Assembly: GCA_949288725.1 (NCBI GenBank) | Contig: CASELF010000056.1 | Span: forward strand, 62,001-126,000 | Length of the DNA stretch: 64,000 bases | From: an uncultured bacterium | GTDB lineage: Bacteria > Cyanobacteriota > Vampirovibrionia > Gastranaerophilales > Gastranaerophilaceae | Reading direction: 5' to 3' | Part shown: piece by piece, positions 1 to 9,090 of the stretch | Layout: every line of letters begins with the position of its first letter | Numbering within the stretch: position 1 is the stretch's first letter | Notes under the pieces: model-generated | Seen by the model: only the letters and a program-made list of their open reading frames with translations | The model's database searches: none | What the model was told of the DNA's origin: nothing | Made by a program: the position numbers and the translations under genes

Positions 1-868
1 CGCAAGGGGGAATGTTTCAACTGCAGTTATTGACATAAATCCATTTGGAGGACAACCTTCAAATTATATGGTATTAGAAAATTATCCCGGCAATATCAAT
101 TCAGGCGGTTTTGAATTGATGGAAACATTTGAACAACAAGCAGACTTATTCGGAGTAAAAAAATTTCCGATGCAAGAAATTTTATCAATAGATTTAATCT
201 CAGAACCAAAAGTAATTTTAACCACAGAGGCAAGATTTAATGCAAAAACCGTAATTATTGCAACAGGCGCACATGCAAAAAAACTTGGAGTAAAAGGTGA
301 AGAAGAATTTACCGGACGAGGTGTAAGTTATTGTGCAGTTTGTGATGGAGCATTTTACAAAGATAAAATTGTTACCGTTGTTGGCGGGGGAAATTCCGCA
401 ATAGAAGAAGCAATGTATCTTGCAAGATTTGCGTCTAAAATATATATAATTCATAGAAGAAATGAACTTAGAGCAGATAAAATTTTACAAGACAGATTAA
501 AAAATTTTTCCAATATAGAAATTATCTATAACTCTGTAGTAAAAGAAATTATCGGAGAAACAAACGTTACAAAAGTTCTGTTACTAAACACTATAACTAA
601 TGAAACCTCAGAACTTCAAACAGACGGAGTTTTCCCGTATATCGGATTAATTCCTAATGTAGAAGGCTTTAGCGGTCAAATAAAACAAGATGCTATGGGA
701 TTTATCTATACTGATGAAACACTAAAAACCTCAGTAGATGGAGTTTACGCAGCAGGAGATGTTAGAGTAACCCCCCTACGACAGGTTATAACTGCCGCCT
801 CAGATGGTGCAATTTCTGCAGTTTATGCGGTTAAATATCTTGAATCAGTCAAAGAAAAAGTTCTATAA
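1..868 (+). CDS. trxB: Thioredoxin reductase, 5' end outside window
   Basis: This FAD-dependent enzyme reduces thioredoxin with NADPH in the cytoplasm. The reading frame is open to the left edge of the window, so the N-terminal FAD-binding start is missing and the first visible in-frame codon is at position 2. Visible marks are the redox pair CAVC with cysteine codons at 332 and 341, a GGGNSAIEEA NADPH-binding loop after it, and a C-terminal AAGDVR FAD motif. The order and spacing match the low-molecular-weight bacterial thioredoxin reductases. The gene ends in TAA and is followed by a hairpin terminator. Confidence in the family is high; the true start cannot be seen. Confidence 0.95.
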   Translation, partial: ARGNVSTAVIDINPFGGQPSNYMVLENYPGNINSGGFELMETFEQQADLFGVKKFPMQEILSIDLISEPKVILTTEARFNAKTVIIATGAHAKKLGVKGEEEFTGRGVSYCAVCDGAFYKDKIVTVVGGGNSAIEEAMYLARFASKIYIIHRRNELRADKILQDRLKNFSNIEIIYNSVVKEIIGETNVTKVLLLNTITNETSELQTDGVFPYIGLIPNVEGFSGQIKQDAMGFIYTDETLKTSVDGVYAAGDVRVTPLRQVITAASDGAISAVYAVKYLESVKEKVL

Positions 869-922
869 AATTAATCATATTAATATTATTAATATAAAAA
901 CAATAAAATAAAATACAACTCA

Positions 923-952
923 AAAGCCTTATCCTACAAGCGATAGGGCTTT
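923..952 (+). terminator. Terminator hairpin after trxB
   Basis: The arms AAAGCCTTATC (923-933) and GATAGGGCTTT (942-952) pair over 11 positions with one T-G wobble and an 8-nt loop. The downstream tract AATATTTT is only partly T-rich. Confidence 0.7.
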
Positions 953-1086
953 AATATTTTATATAAAATTTGTAAGAAGTAAAGAAAATATTAATACGAT
1001 ATAAAGATTATGTAAGGAAATCAAGGTTTAAGTATTTTTTAATTTATAATAATAATGTAGATAACAAATAGATGGAGAAAATAATT

Positions 1087-1368
1087 ATGCAATCAGTAAA
1101 TGAGATTCTTTCAAAATTAGACAATGCAGATAACGTAACAAAAAATAAAGTAGAAAACCAATTAGTAAGCATCGGAACATCAGTAGTTCCACAATTAGTT
1201 GATCAATTACAAGTAGTAAGAGGAGTAAAAAGAGGCGTTGTAGCAATGACTCTTATTCGTCTTGGTGATATTTCTGTACGTTACTTAGAAAAAGCTGCTC
1301 ACGAAAACAAAGATTTTGAATGGGTTGCTGAATATCTTATTAGAGAAATCAAAGGACAAGCTGCATAA
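1087..1368 (+). CDS. Small HEAT-repeat-like protein
   Basis: A 93-residue helical protein that resembles one or two HEAT-type repeats. Short amphipathic helices alternate with turns, as in SIGTSVVPQLVDQL and MTLIRLGDISVRYLEKA, but there is no catalytic motif. An upstream ATG at 1072 is in frame, but the GGAGAAA stretch starting at 1075 is placed as the ribosome-binding site for the ATG at 1087, so the shorter start is preferred. A TATAAT box lies at 1045-1050. The gene stands alone and is closed by a strong hairpin. A scaffold or protein-binding role is the usual one for HEAT folds, but nothing here says what it binds. Confidence 0.6.
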   Translation: MQSVNEILSKLDNADNVTKNKVENQLVSIGTSVVPQLVDQLQVVRGVKRGVVAMTLIRLGDISVRYLEKAAHENKDFEWVAEYLIREIKGQAA

Positions 1369-1390
1369 TTTTAATATAAAATAAAATAAC

Positions 1391-1430
1391 AAAAAGAGAG
1401 ATTGACAGATGAATGTTAATCTCTCTTTTT
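1391..1430 (+). terminator. Rho-independent terminator
   Basis: A 13-bp perfect stem joins AAAAAGAGAGATT (1391-1403) to its complement at 1418-1430, with a 14-nt loop and a T run built into the 3' arm. It ends the HEAT-like gene. The loop contains an ATG (1409) in frame with the patatin gene; this is not considered a real start. Confidence 0.85.
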
Positions 1431-1440
1431 ATGTTAAAAT
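1430..1440 (+). promoter_or_regulatory. Extended -10 promoter of patatin gene (leaderless)
   Basis: The sequence TATGTTAAAAT is an extended -10 (TGn plus TAAAAT). Its last base is 7 nt before the ATG at 1448 and no ribosome-binding site lies between. Transcription would start at or next to the A of the ATG. Confidence 0.55.
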
Positions 1441-1447
1441 TAAACTT

Positions 1448-2650
1448 ATGAGAGAGTACGACAATCAGAACTATACGTGTTTATTTGGAGGCGGAGCAAT
1501 ACGAGGCTCAGCGCACGCTGGAGTTGTAAAATGCCTTGAAGAGATGGGAATTCAACCTAAAATTATTGCAGGTTCATCTGTAGGCTCAATGGTTGCAATG
1601 CTTTATGCAGTAGGATATACATCCGAAGAATTATCACAAGCATTTCTTTCTGTAAATTTTGAACTATTTCGAGATATTTCATTTGGATTTAACCAAAAAT
1701 TTGCATTAAGTAAAGGTGAAGTGTTCTTAAACTGGCTAAGAGAATTGATTGAAAAAAAATATTATGGAGAAAATTATGTAAGCGGGCAAAATAAACCCGT
1801 AAAATTTTCTGATATAGACAAAAACTTGGTAATAATAACAACAGATTTACACACTTTTAAATGTAAGGAATTTTCCACCTTTGAAACTCCTGATTATGAG
1901 ATCGCAATGGCAGTAAGAATTTCTTGTTGCATGCCAGGTCTTATGCGAGCAATAAATATAAACAATGAACTTTTAGTTGACGGCGATTTGATGAAGGGCA
2001 AACCAATGTGGATGCTGTCTGACAACTTAAAAAATTGTGATAACAGAATACTTGAAATTCGTCTGGAAGGAGATTTTGAAGGTTCAGATGACAGTCCTGT
2101 AGAATATGTTAATGGCATGTATTCTTGTATGACATCAACTGAAACTGATTTTATCAAAAATTTATATGGAAATTCCGACAAATATGATTACCTGGTCATA
2201 AACACAGGCAATGTAGTTGTAGTGGATTTCAATTACCCCAAAGAGAAAAGACAAGCAATTATTGATAACGGATATAAACAGGCAAAAAAATATTTTACCC
2301 AAACGCTGGTAGAGAAAAAGAAAAAAATAGATACTATTTATTCTAAAATTTTAGAAAAACTAATAAAAGTTCACTTTTTTATGCTTCAAAAGAAATATCT
2401 TCTAGCCAAAAATTCCACATCTGAACTATTTATCTACCTGTCAGATGTAAGAAATATAATAGATGAAGACGTATATCATTCAATATGTTTGTTTCAAAAG
2501 TTCTTATTCAATAATGTAAAATCAGGGCTTCTTGGACGTTCAACATGCAAAAATGCAACAACAATAACGAATACGCTTGTTTCAATAATAAAAGATTTAG
2601 AAAAAAGAGAAACCCTGCTCAAAGACTATATCAACAAATATTCTGATTGA
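1448..2650 (+). CDS. Patatin-like phospholipase
   Basis: A 400-residue predicted serine acyl hydrolase of the patatin/RssA type, expected to release fatty acids from phospholipids with a Ser-Asp dyad. The N-terminal glycine-rich oxyanion stretch FGGGAIRG, the nucleophile motif GSSVG (Ser44) and the aspartate motif VDGD (Asp178) occur in the family order. There is no signal peptide, so it is likely cytosolic or at the inner membrane face. The C-terminal 130 residues are helical and not part of the core fold. The ATG at 1448 is preferred over 1409 because 1409 lies inside the preceding terminator loop. The patatin call is firm; the substrate is unknown. Confidence 0.88.
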   Translation: MREYDNQNYTCLFGGGAIRGSAHAGVVKCLEEMGIQPKIIAGSSVGSMVAMLYAVGYTSEELSQAFLSVNFELFRDISFGFNQKFALSKGEVFLNWLRELIEKKYYGENYVSGQNKPVKFSDIDKNLVIITTDLHTFKCKEFSTFETPDYEIAMAVRISCCMPGLMRAININNELLVDGDLMKGKPMWMLSDNLKNCDNRILEIRLEGDFEGSDDSPVEYVNGMYSCMTSTETDFIKNLYGNSDKYDYLVINTGNVVVVDFNYPKEKRQAIIDNGYKQAKKYFTQTLVEKKKKIDTIYSKILEKLIKVHFFMLQKKYLLAKNSTSELFIYLSDVRNIIDEDVYHSICLFQKFLFNNVKSGLLGRSTCKNATTITNTLVSIIKDLEKRETLLKDYINKYSD

Positions 2651-2675
2651 CAATAAAATATGTTTGCGATATTAT
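2647..2675 (+). promoter_or_regulatory. Sigma-70 promoter for tRNA-Leu
   Basis: A perfect -35 TTGACA (2647-2652), a 17-nt spacer and a -10 TATTAT (2670-2675). The -35 overlaps the stop codon of the patatin gene. It would give a 5' leader of about 40 nt before the tRNA. Confidence 0.75.
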
Positions 2676-2722
2676 CAATTTGAGGTTAGTCATTGTATGG
2701 CTAGCTTTTGACAATAGAATAG

Positions 2723-2809
2723 GCTCCAGTGGCGGAATCGGTAGACGCGTTGGACTTAAAATCCAATTGGGCGTATAACCCAGTGCCAGTTCAAGTCTGG
2801 CCTGGAGCA
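2723..2809 (+). tRNA. tRNA-Leu (anticodon TAA)
   Basis: An 87-nt class II tRNA. The acceptor arm GCTCCAG (2723-2729) pairs with CTGGAGC (2802-2808) and A is the discriminator. The anticodon arm TTGGA/TCCAA holds the loop CTTAAAA, giving anticodon TAA, which reads UUA. A long variable arm and a GTTCAAG T-loop are present. CCA is not encoded, unlike the tRNA-Ala in this window. Confidence 0.95.
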
Positions 2810-2816
2810 ATCTTTT

Positions 2817-2843
2817 AAGACATCATTATATGATGTCTTTTTT
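2817..2843 (+). terminator. Terminator after tRNA-Leu
   Basis: The arms AGACATCA (2818-2825) and TGATGTCT (2831-2838) form a perfect 8-bp stem with a 5-nt loop, followed by a T run. It lies between the tRNA and the converging minus-strand gene. Confidence 0.85.
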
Positions 2844-2864
2844 AATGTTTTAATAATAACTCTG

Positions 2865-3656
2865 TTATAGATACTTAAATATATTATAACCTTTTTGAAT
2901 ATTAATTTTAGTCTGCTCTGTAGGAAAGATAGTTTTATAATTATCAAAATAAAAGACACATTCATTTATGGTCTCAAATGCTTCCGGAGGCAAAACAAAA
3001 CCGCTTTCAATTTTGCAATTTTGACTACTCAAACTACAAATCTCACCATCGGGTTTTTCAAATTTTATATAATACAAATCAATAGGAGATGAGGCTTCTA
3101 AAAAGAAATTTACACTGTTTTCAACCGCATTAGCATCCTTAAATTTCTTGGCAAATTGTTGTGCTATAGCATTTTCAGAACCTTGAATATTTACCCCGCT
3201 TAACCCTTTTTGCAATTTATCATAAGCAACTTTACACTGTGCATTTTGCGCAAAATCCATAGGATTTTCTTTAATTTTGAATACCAAAAGACAAACAACA
3301 AACAACAATATCATTGGTAAAATGAACTGAAGACTAAATCCGAAAATCGCCCATTTTATTTGAGTCATTTTAAAATCATACTCAGATTTGTTATAATCAA
3401 ACCTATATGCCCATTCATTGCCCTTTATACCGCAATACAACTGAAGAACCAATAATAATATCCAATTAAGACCTAAAGGGAGTTGGAACCACATTAAAGG
3501 AATAGCCAAAAGAGTAATCCATGCTTTATACCTTATTCCCCATATAAAAGTAAGCAGAAACGCCCCCCAATTGAACCCTTTTAAAGAAACTGGCATATCA
3601 TAACGATTATTCGCATCATCTAAAATTTGCCTTATTTTTTCTTTATCCATAGTCAC
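2865..3656 (-). CDS. DUF2628-like multi-pass membrane protein
   Basis: A 263-residue inner-membrane protein of unknown role. The first half carries the pattern GFNWGAFLLTFIWG, two or three hydrophobic segments and KGNEWAY, which is typical of DUF2628-type proteins. A further strong membrane segment follows near residues 105-125. The last 130 residues are polar with four cysteines and are probably outside the membrane. It is the last gene of the eda-kdgK-csaB operon, 3 nt after the csaB stop. The start may be the GTG at 3656, six bases after AGGA, or the ATG at 3650. No enzyme function is suggested. Confidence 0.65.
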   Translation of the reverse strand: MTMDKEKIRQILDDANNRYDMPVSLKGFNWGAFLLTFIWGIRYKAWITLLAIPLMWFQLPLGLNWILLLVLQLYCGIKGNEWAYRFDYNKSEYDFKMTQIKWAIFGFSLQFILPMILLFVVCLLVFKIKENPMDFAQNAQCKVAYDKLQKGLSGVNIQGSENAIAQQFAKKFKDANAVENSVNFFLEASSPIDLYYIKFEKPDGEICSLSSQNCKIESGFVLPPEAFETINECVFYFDNYKTIFPTEQTKINIQKGYNIFKYL

Positions 3657-3659
3657 AAA

Positions 3660-4682
3660 CTATCCTTGGTTTATAATCTTCAAAAATGAATCCCAATTGA
3701 AATCTTTTAGCATAAGTTTTGCTTTAATGACATCCAAATCCTGATCTTCTAAAAGTTCAAATTCATTACCAAAGCGTTTGTTTAATTGAATTAAAGGGAA
3801 ACCAAATTCATTTGACAATTTTTCCACTTTAATATCATAATTGATACCCAAAACTCTAACCTCAGAAATCAATCCGACAATTAAAGCATGAAATCTCATC
3901 GCAATAATATACTCAGAAGTTGCAAGATTACTGATAGTTTCTTCATCCGTCAAGCCTGTATATATTTTGGTTTTAACATCAGAATTTAAAAGTTTAACGG
4001 CTTTTTCAAACTTTTTACAAACTTCTAAATCAATAGAATCCTGAAACGAATATATCTCAATCATCTTGTCTGAAAATTTATTAGTTACAGCAAGAGCAAG
4101 TCTATCAATAAAATCTTCATTCATATTTTTGCAATCTCTTAACTGAACAGCAATTTTGTTTTGCTTTTCAACTTCCGGAACTTTTGTTGAAAATATAGGA
4201 TCGCAAAGTAATTCAGCATTTATTCCCCAAGATTTCAGCAACTCAAAACTTTTTATATCTCGAACACTCACATAAACACATCTTTTTAACAAAATAGAAG
4301 TTAAAAATCTGCCGATAGAAGTGTTAATAGGTCCAATACCTTGCGCAAAAATTATAACCTTTTTCCCCAATACAAGTCCTGAAAAAATTATAAACAAGTA
4401 ATACAATAAACTTTTCAGACTAGTAACATCCTGCAATAGACTACCACCACCTGATATAACAAAATCAGTTTTTGAAATATTCCATAAAACATCCGATAAT
4501 TTAAACATATTAACACTGCGGATATATTTGAATTTGCTCTTAGTATAAGCAGGATCAGAAGACAAAACAGTAACCTTATGTCCATACTCTTTCAACTTTT
4601 TGACAAGAACAGACAAAATTGCCTCATCACCAAAATTTCTAAATCCGAAATATCCTGATAAAACAAATCTTTTTTTAGCCAT
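3660..4682 (-). CDS. csaB: Polysaccharide pyruvyl transferase CsaB
   Basis: A 340-residue member of the polysaccharide pyruvyl transferase family, which adds ketal-linked pyruvate to cell-wall polysaccharide. In bacteria with SLH proteins this pyruvylated polymer is the SLH ligand. Family marks are the N-terminal GYFGFRNFGDEAI, the mid-protein SGGGSLLQD with FAQGIGPI, and the late SEYIIAMRFHALI stretch with its conserved histidine. The start at 4682 is preceded by GGAGG; an in-frame start 39 bases upstream lies inside the kinase gene and is rejected. It begins 1 nt after the kdgK stop. An SLH-domain protein is encoded about 8 kb away. Family confidence is high and the exact acceptor is inferred. 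Confidence 0.88.
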   Translation of the reverse strand: MAKKRFVLSGYFGFRNFGDEAILSVLVKKLKEYGHKVTVLSSDPAYTKSKFKYIRSVNMFKLSDVLWNISKTDFVISGGGSLLQDVTSLKSLLYYLFIIFSGLVLGKKVIIFAQGIGPINTSIGRFLTSILLKRCVYVSVRDIKSFELLKSWGINAELLCDPIFSTKVPEVEKQNKIAVQLRDCKNMNEDFIDRLALAVTNKFSDKMIEIYSFQDSIDLEVCKKFEKAVKLLNSDVKTKIYTGLTDEETISNLATSEYIIAMRFHALIVGLISEVRVLGINYDIKVEKLSNEFGFPLIQLNKRFGNEFELLEDQDLDVIKAKLMLKDFNWDSFLKIINQG

Positions 4683-4683
4683 A

Positions 4684-5628
4684 TTAAGCCTCCGATTTAT
4701 ATATGTTATACACCTCATCAAAATATGGAATAGATTTTATCGCCCCGATACCTTGAGCCTGAATACCTGCAGCAATAGCCGCAATTTTTGCAGCCTCAAC
4801 AGGAGTATAAGATTTTGTTATAGAATGCAAATATGCACCATTAAAAGTATCACCCGTTGACGTAGTATCAACAACTGTCGTCGTATAATAAGGAACAAAA
4901 ACTGTATTTTGATTTGCTGTAACATAATAACCTTTGTTATTACTTGACTTAATTACGACATTATGAATACCGCTATCAGATAATATTTTTGAAGCTTTTT
5001 CAATTGAATCTATCTCCAAAAGATATTTAATATCATGTTTATCACTTATAAATAAGACATCAATCAAAGGCATAATTTCATCTAACTGCTCTTTTGCGGT
5101 TTCTATAGTCGTCAAGCGATTAGAAAAATTTGGATCATAAGCAGTCATAACACCGTTTTCTTTGGCAATAGAAAAGGCTTTTCTTACAGATTCTCTTGCC
5201 TGTATGGAAAGTGATTGAGTAACCCCGGAAGCATAAACAACCTTGGCTGATTTTATATAATCTTCCTTTATATTATCAATAGAAACTTTAGCCGGAGCAA
5301 TTTTTTTTCTATAATATATAAATTCTTTTGCTTCACCCGGAGCCCTGGAAACAAGATAAAGTCCGTTGTTATCATCAGATGTTGACACACACGAAGTATC
5401 CAGACCTTCATTTTCCCAACTTTTTAAAAGATAATCTTTAAAAGCATCATTGCCTAAACAAGTAATAAAACCGACCTTTGACTTCAAACGACTGGCTGCA
5501 ACAGCAACAACAAGGGAATCTCCGCCATAGTATTTATGCAAACACTCAGCCTCATCAAGTTTTTGATTTGTAGAAAATTCAATTAAACTTTCACCAATAG
5601 TGATTATATCCAAGTTTTTATCAGACAT
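4684..5628 (-). CDS. kdgK: PfkB-family sugar kinase, probable 2-keto-3-deoxygluconate kinase
   Basis: A 314-residue ribokinase-fold kinase. The N-terminal GGDSLVVAVAASRL corresponds to PfkB signature 1. The C-terminal DTTSTGDTFNGA is signature 2, whose aspartate is the catalytic base. PfkB kinases act on many sugars; the KDG assignment rests mainly on its overlap with a KDPG aldolase gene, because phosphorylation of KDG gives the aldolase substrate. The ATG shares one base with the eda stop (TAATG), indicating translational coupling. A different keto-sugar or nucleoside substrate cannot be excluded from sequence alone. Confidence 0.78.
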   Translation of the reverse strand: MSDKNLDIITIGESLIEFSTNQKLDEAECLHKYYGGDSLVVAVAASRLKSKVGFITCLGNDAFKDYLLKSWENEGLDTSCVSTSDDNNGLYLVSRAPGEAKEFIYYRKKIAPAKVSIDNIKEDYIKSAKVVYASGVTQSLSIQARESVRKAFSIAKENGVMTAYDPNFSNRLTTIETAKEQLDEIMPLIDVLFISDKHDIKYLLEIDSIEKASKILSDSGIHNVVIKSSNNKGYYVTANQNTVFVPYYTTTVVDTTSTGDTFNGAYLHSITKSYTPVEAAKIAAIAAGIQAQGIGAIKSIPYFDEVYNIYKSEA

Positions 5629-6233
5629 TAATTTAATTGCTCCAAAATATTCTTTGCTCTAACAGTAATCTCAGAATAAGTCTTTGTATTAGTAAGATTT
5701 CTACCAACACCAACAGCAAGAGCGCCGGCATCAAGATAACCTTTAATTTCTGTTAATTTAACATCTCCTTGCGGAATAACATTCAAAAAAGGCATTGGGC
5801 GCAATAAATTTTCTAAATATTCAACCCCACCTAAAGCAGTAATCGGATAAATCTTTACAACAGGAATTCTTGATTTCCAAGCCGAATATGCTTCATTTGC
5901 AGTAGATGTGCCTGCAATAAACGGAAGTTGTTTATCTTTTGATATTTTTAACAAATTAGTTTGGAATATAGGGGAAGAAAACAACTTTGCCCCTGACTCA
6001 ATGGCAACTTGCGCTTGCATTGAAGTTATAATACCTCCTGCACAAATTATTGCCTTATCCGAAACCTTTCTAATTGCATTAAATATATTAGGAGTTTCAA
6101 CATTAACCTCCATAACATCAAGACCACCATCAATAAGAGCGTTTACTTTATCAATTACATCTTGAGTATTTGAACTTCTTATAATCGGGAATATTTTATT
6201 TTCTTTTAATTTGCTTATTATATCAGTGTTCAT
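5628..6233 (-). CDS. eda: KHG/KDPG aldolase
   Basis: A 201-residue class I aldolase that cleaves 2-keto-3-deoxy-6-phosphogluconate to pyruvate and glyceraldehyde 3-phosphate. The Schiff-base lysine is K127 in VVKIYPIT and the acid-base glutamate is E42 in MEVNVET. Length is normal for the family. Several flanking motifs are divergent: IAGTS in place of the usual PG-T turn and PQGD where most have PTGG, so phosphate binding may differ. It is the first gene of the operon; AGGAAG lies before the ATG. With kdgK it forms the lower branch of hexuronate or Entner-Doudoroff catabolism. Confidence 0.85.
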   Translation of the reverse strand: MNTDIISKLKENKIFPIIRSSNTQDVIDKVNALIDGGLDVMEVNVETPNIFNAIRKVSDKAIICAGGIITSMQAQVAIESGAKLFSSPIFQTNLLKISKDKQLPFIAGTSTANEAYSAWKSRIPVVKIYPITALGGVEYLENLLRPMPFLNVIPQGDVKLTEIKGYLDAGALAVGVGRNLTNTKTYSEITVRAKNILEQLN

Positions 6234-6294
6234 AATCTTCCTTTTTTTCTTAATTTATTATATCATAAAATAAATAAGCTGCGGGGGAAAAATA

Positions 6295-8331
6295 ATGAGA
6301 AAATTCAAAAACTTTTGGTTTTATGTTGGGACAAGTCTTATTTACATATTTTTAACAATTGTAATAAGTGCCATTGCTGCAACATTTTTAACAAAGCCTG
6401 TTTATGGATTTTTAATAAAAAACTTTGCGACCTTGAATGTCGGTCCTGCAGACGACACAGTTTTAGTAATTATTGATGACATTACCGCTGAAAAATATTC
6501 TTGGCCATGGACACCTGAACAATATACTGAATTGCTCGATTATTTTAAAACCTATGCAAAACCTAAAATTATTGGATTTGATGCTTGCATAACAAGTTTT
6601 AACCCTACTCAAAAGAAAAATGTTAAATTTTTGGAAAAAATAGAGAGCATGAAAAATCTTGTTACCGGCTACTCTCCGTCTGTTGAATCTGATGAAGGAA
6701 ATCCTTTATTTGATACTTTTAAGAAAAACCAAGCACTAGATGTTGAAATCCGTTCAAAAGACGATTATCCAAAACCCTTCAACGGAATTACAAACGTATC
6801 TGAATATCTGGCTTCAAGAAATATCAACTATGGTTCTGTTTATTTGAAAGAAGATGTATTTACAGGACAAGTTTACAACCAAGAATATATAATAAGAATA
6901 GGTGACAAATTTTATCCTTCACTATCCTTAAAAATGTATCTTTTAGCAAATAATACAAACAAAATTATATTAGACAAAGATAAAATTATAGTACCCAAAA
7001 CAGGACTTGTAATCCCTATAAATTATAATCCTGATTACAATTCAGACAGCATAACACATGCTCTTATTTCAACACCGATTTGGTATTACCAAACAATGAG
7101 CAAAGGTTCAAGTTATTCACACATTTCAATCTCAGCATTTAGAATATTAAGAACCTATCAAGCACTCAAAGAAGGTATTACTCCAGAAACCAATCCTGAA
7201 AGATATGATATTCAGAAAAACCCGCAAGATTCTTTATTAAATCCTGAGTTATTTAAAGATAAAATTATTTTTATCGGGGTAAATATCTCAGGGCCAAGCA
7301 ATGATGTTTTAAAAACACCGATGCACGAAAGACATCCGGGAGTAGACATTCAGGCAACTACCTTTGACAATTTAAGATTTGGAGATTTTCTACACAAAAA
7401 TATTTATATGTTTCTCATAGATTTTATATTCTATATAATTCTTTCATTATTAGTATTCATAATAATAATGAAAACAAAAATATTAAAAGGCTTATTATCA
7501 ATTATCGGAATAAATCTGATTTATTTTGTAATTTTGGTAATACTGACAATATGCGGATACATAACTAATCCGGTATTTCCTGTCGCAGCAGAAATTGTAT
7601 CAGTAATATTTGGATACTCATTTAAGTTTATAACAGAAAACAGGAACAAAGAAAAAATTAAGCAAGCAATGGGGAAATACTTATCACAAGACATTATGAA
7701 AAATGTAGTAAGCAACATTGATGATCTTAAACTTGGAGGAAAAAGGGCTATAGTAACTGTATTATTCTCCGACATTAGAGGCTTTACAAGTATGAGTGAA
7801 AAAATGTCAGCCGAAGATGTAACCAAAATATTGAACGAATACTTTACAGAAATGGAACCGATTATTACTAAATATAATGGAGTAATTAACAAATTTATCG
7901 GGGATGCTGTTATGGCAATTTTTGGAGAGCCAATACAGGATATGAATCACCCAGTAAACGCCGTAAGATGTGCTTATGAAATGCTTAAAAAAGTTGAATA
8001 CTTGAGAGAAAAATGGCTCAGAGAAGGTAAACCTAAAATTGAAATAGGGATCGGAATCTGCACCGGAGAAGTTTTTATCGGCAACATAGGTTCAGAAGCC
8101 CGCATGGAATATACGGTTATTGGAGATACAGTTAACCTTGCAAGCAGAATAGAAAGTTTTAATAAAGTATATAAAACAAATCTACTTGTAAGCAGCTCAA
8201 CATATTCATACATTGCAGATGTAGCGGATGTTATCAAAATAAGCGAAGTAAAAATCCGCGGGAAAGCACAAAAAATGAACATTTACGAAGTATTACGAAT
8301 AGAAAAACCTAATAATAACAAGCAAGAATAA
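6295..8331 (+). CDS. CHASE2-domain class III adenylate cyclase
   Basis: A 678-residue membrane-anchored cyclase that makes cAMP from ATP. An N-terminal membrane helix (about 10-32) leads to an extracytoplasmic CHASE2 sensor (about 45-370), three closely packed membrane helices (about 375-450) and a class III catalytic domain (about 480-665). The metal aspartates are D493 in FSDIRGFT and D537 in FIGDAVMA. The purine-selecting pair is K533 and T607, the Lys/Thr combination of cyanobacterial CyaC-type adenylate cyclases. N614 and R618 fit the transition-state residues. GGGGGA precedes the ATG. It is divergent from the eda operon. The CHASE2 ligand is unknown. Confidence 0.93.
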   Translation: MRKFKNFWFYVGTSLIYIFLTIVISAIAATFLTKPVYGFLIKNFATLNVGPADDTVLVIIDDITAEKYSWPWTPEQYTELLDYFKTYAKPKIIGFDACITSFNPTQKKNVKFLEKIESMKNLVTGYSPSVESDEGNPLFDTFKKNQALDVEIRSKDDYPKPFNGITNVSEYLASRNINYGSVYLKEDVFTGQVYNQEYIIRIGDKFYPSLSLKMYLLANNTNKIILDKDKIIVPKTGLVIPINYNPDYNSDSITHALISTPIWYYQTMSKGSSYSHISISAFRILRTYQALKEGITPETNPERYDIQKNPQDSLLNPELFKDKIIFIGVNISGPSNDVLKTPMHERHPGVDIQATTFDNLRFGDFLHKNIYMFLIDFIFYIILSLLVFIIIMKTKILKGLLSIIGINLIYFVILVILTICGYITNPVFPVAAEIVSVIFGYSFKFITENRNKEKIKQAMGKYLSQDIMKNVVSNIDDLKLGGKRAIVTVLFSDIRGFTSMSEKMSAEDVTKILNEYFTEMEPIITKYNGVINKFIGDAVMAIFGEPIQDMNHPVNAVRCAYEMLKKVEYLREKWLREGKPKIEIGIGICTGEVFIGNIGSEARMEYTVIGDTVNLASRIESFNKVYKTNLLVSSSTYSYIADVADVIKISEVKIRGKAQKMNIYEVLRIEKPNNNKQE

Positions 8332-8335
8332 AAAT

Positions 8336-9079
8336 TTATTTTCTAACGCTTTTAATTCCATCTAAAATATAATTTCTTGCAATAATAGCTTCCTCTTTCG
8401 TAAGCGGATTAACATTTTTTAGCGGATATTCAATTCCAAGACTTTCATATTTTGGAACAGCCATATTGTGATAAGGCAAAACATCCAAAGCCTGAACATT
8501 TCGCAATTCTGCAAGAAACATTCCCAAATATTTTAAATATCTTTCGTTAAACGTAATTCCCGGTACAACAACATGTCTTACCCACATAGGAATATTTTTA
8601 TCTGATAAATATTTTGCAAATTCTAAAATATTTGTATTTGGCATGCCTGTAAGTTTTTTATGTTCTGCATTATCAATATGTTTTATATCTAGCAAGACAA
8701 GATCCGTATATTTTAATAACTCATCAATCTTAGAAGTATTTTTAGGATTAAATAAAATTCCAGAAGTATCAAGCGCCGTATGAATACCTTTTGATTTTGC
8801 CTGTTTAAAAAGTTCTGTAACAAAATCAATCTGCATAAGAGGTTCACCACCGGTCACGGTTAATCCGCCATTTTTAACAAATTCTTTAACACCATCATAT
8901 TTTTCCAAAATTTCAGAAACAGACATTTGTTTGTTTATTTCAGTTCCCCAACTGTCAGGATTATGACAATATTGGCATCTCATAGGGCAACCCTGCATAA
9001 AAACTACAAACCTTACTCCGGGACCATCAACAGTTCCGCAACTTTCTATTGAATGTATATTTCCTAAAATTTCTGTCAT
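8336..9079 (-). CDS. pflA: Pyruvate formate-lyase activating enzyme
   Basis: A 247-residue radical SAM enzyme that installs the glycyl radical on pyruvate formate-lyase. The CxxxCxxC iron-sulfur motif is C31, C35 and C38 in GCPMRCQYCHN, followed by TVTGGEPL and the LLDIKHID strand typical of PflA. No pyruvate formate-lyase gene is in the window; the UPF0210 protein near 36 kb is unrelated to it despite the PFL-family name. It lies 11 nt after tcdA and AAAGGATA precedes the ATG, so the two form an operon. Activation of another glycyl-radical enzyme is possible. Confidence 0.92.
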   Translation of the reverse strand: MTEILGNIHSIESCGTVDGPGVRFVVFMQGCPMRCQYCHNPDSWGTEINKQMSVSEILEKYDGVKEFVKNGGLTVTGGEPLMQIDFVTELFKQAKSKGIHTALDTSGILFNPKNTSKIDELLKYTDLVLLDIKHIDNAEHKKLTGMPNTNILEFAKYLSDKNIPMWVRHVVVPGITFNERYLKYLGMFLAELRNVQALDVLPYHNMAVPKYESLGIEYPLKNVNPLTKEEAIIARNYILDGIKSVRK

Positions 9080-9090
9080 TTTTATATCCT

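Noticed and set aside
1409-1447. Upstream in-frame ATG of the patatin gene
   Set aside because: It lies inside the loop and stem of the preceding terminator and has no ribosome-binding site; the ATG at 1448 follows a -10 box.
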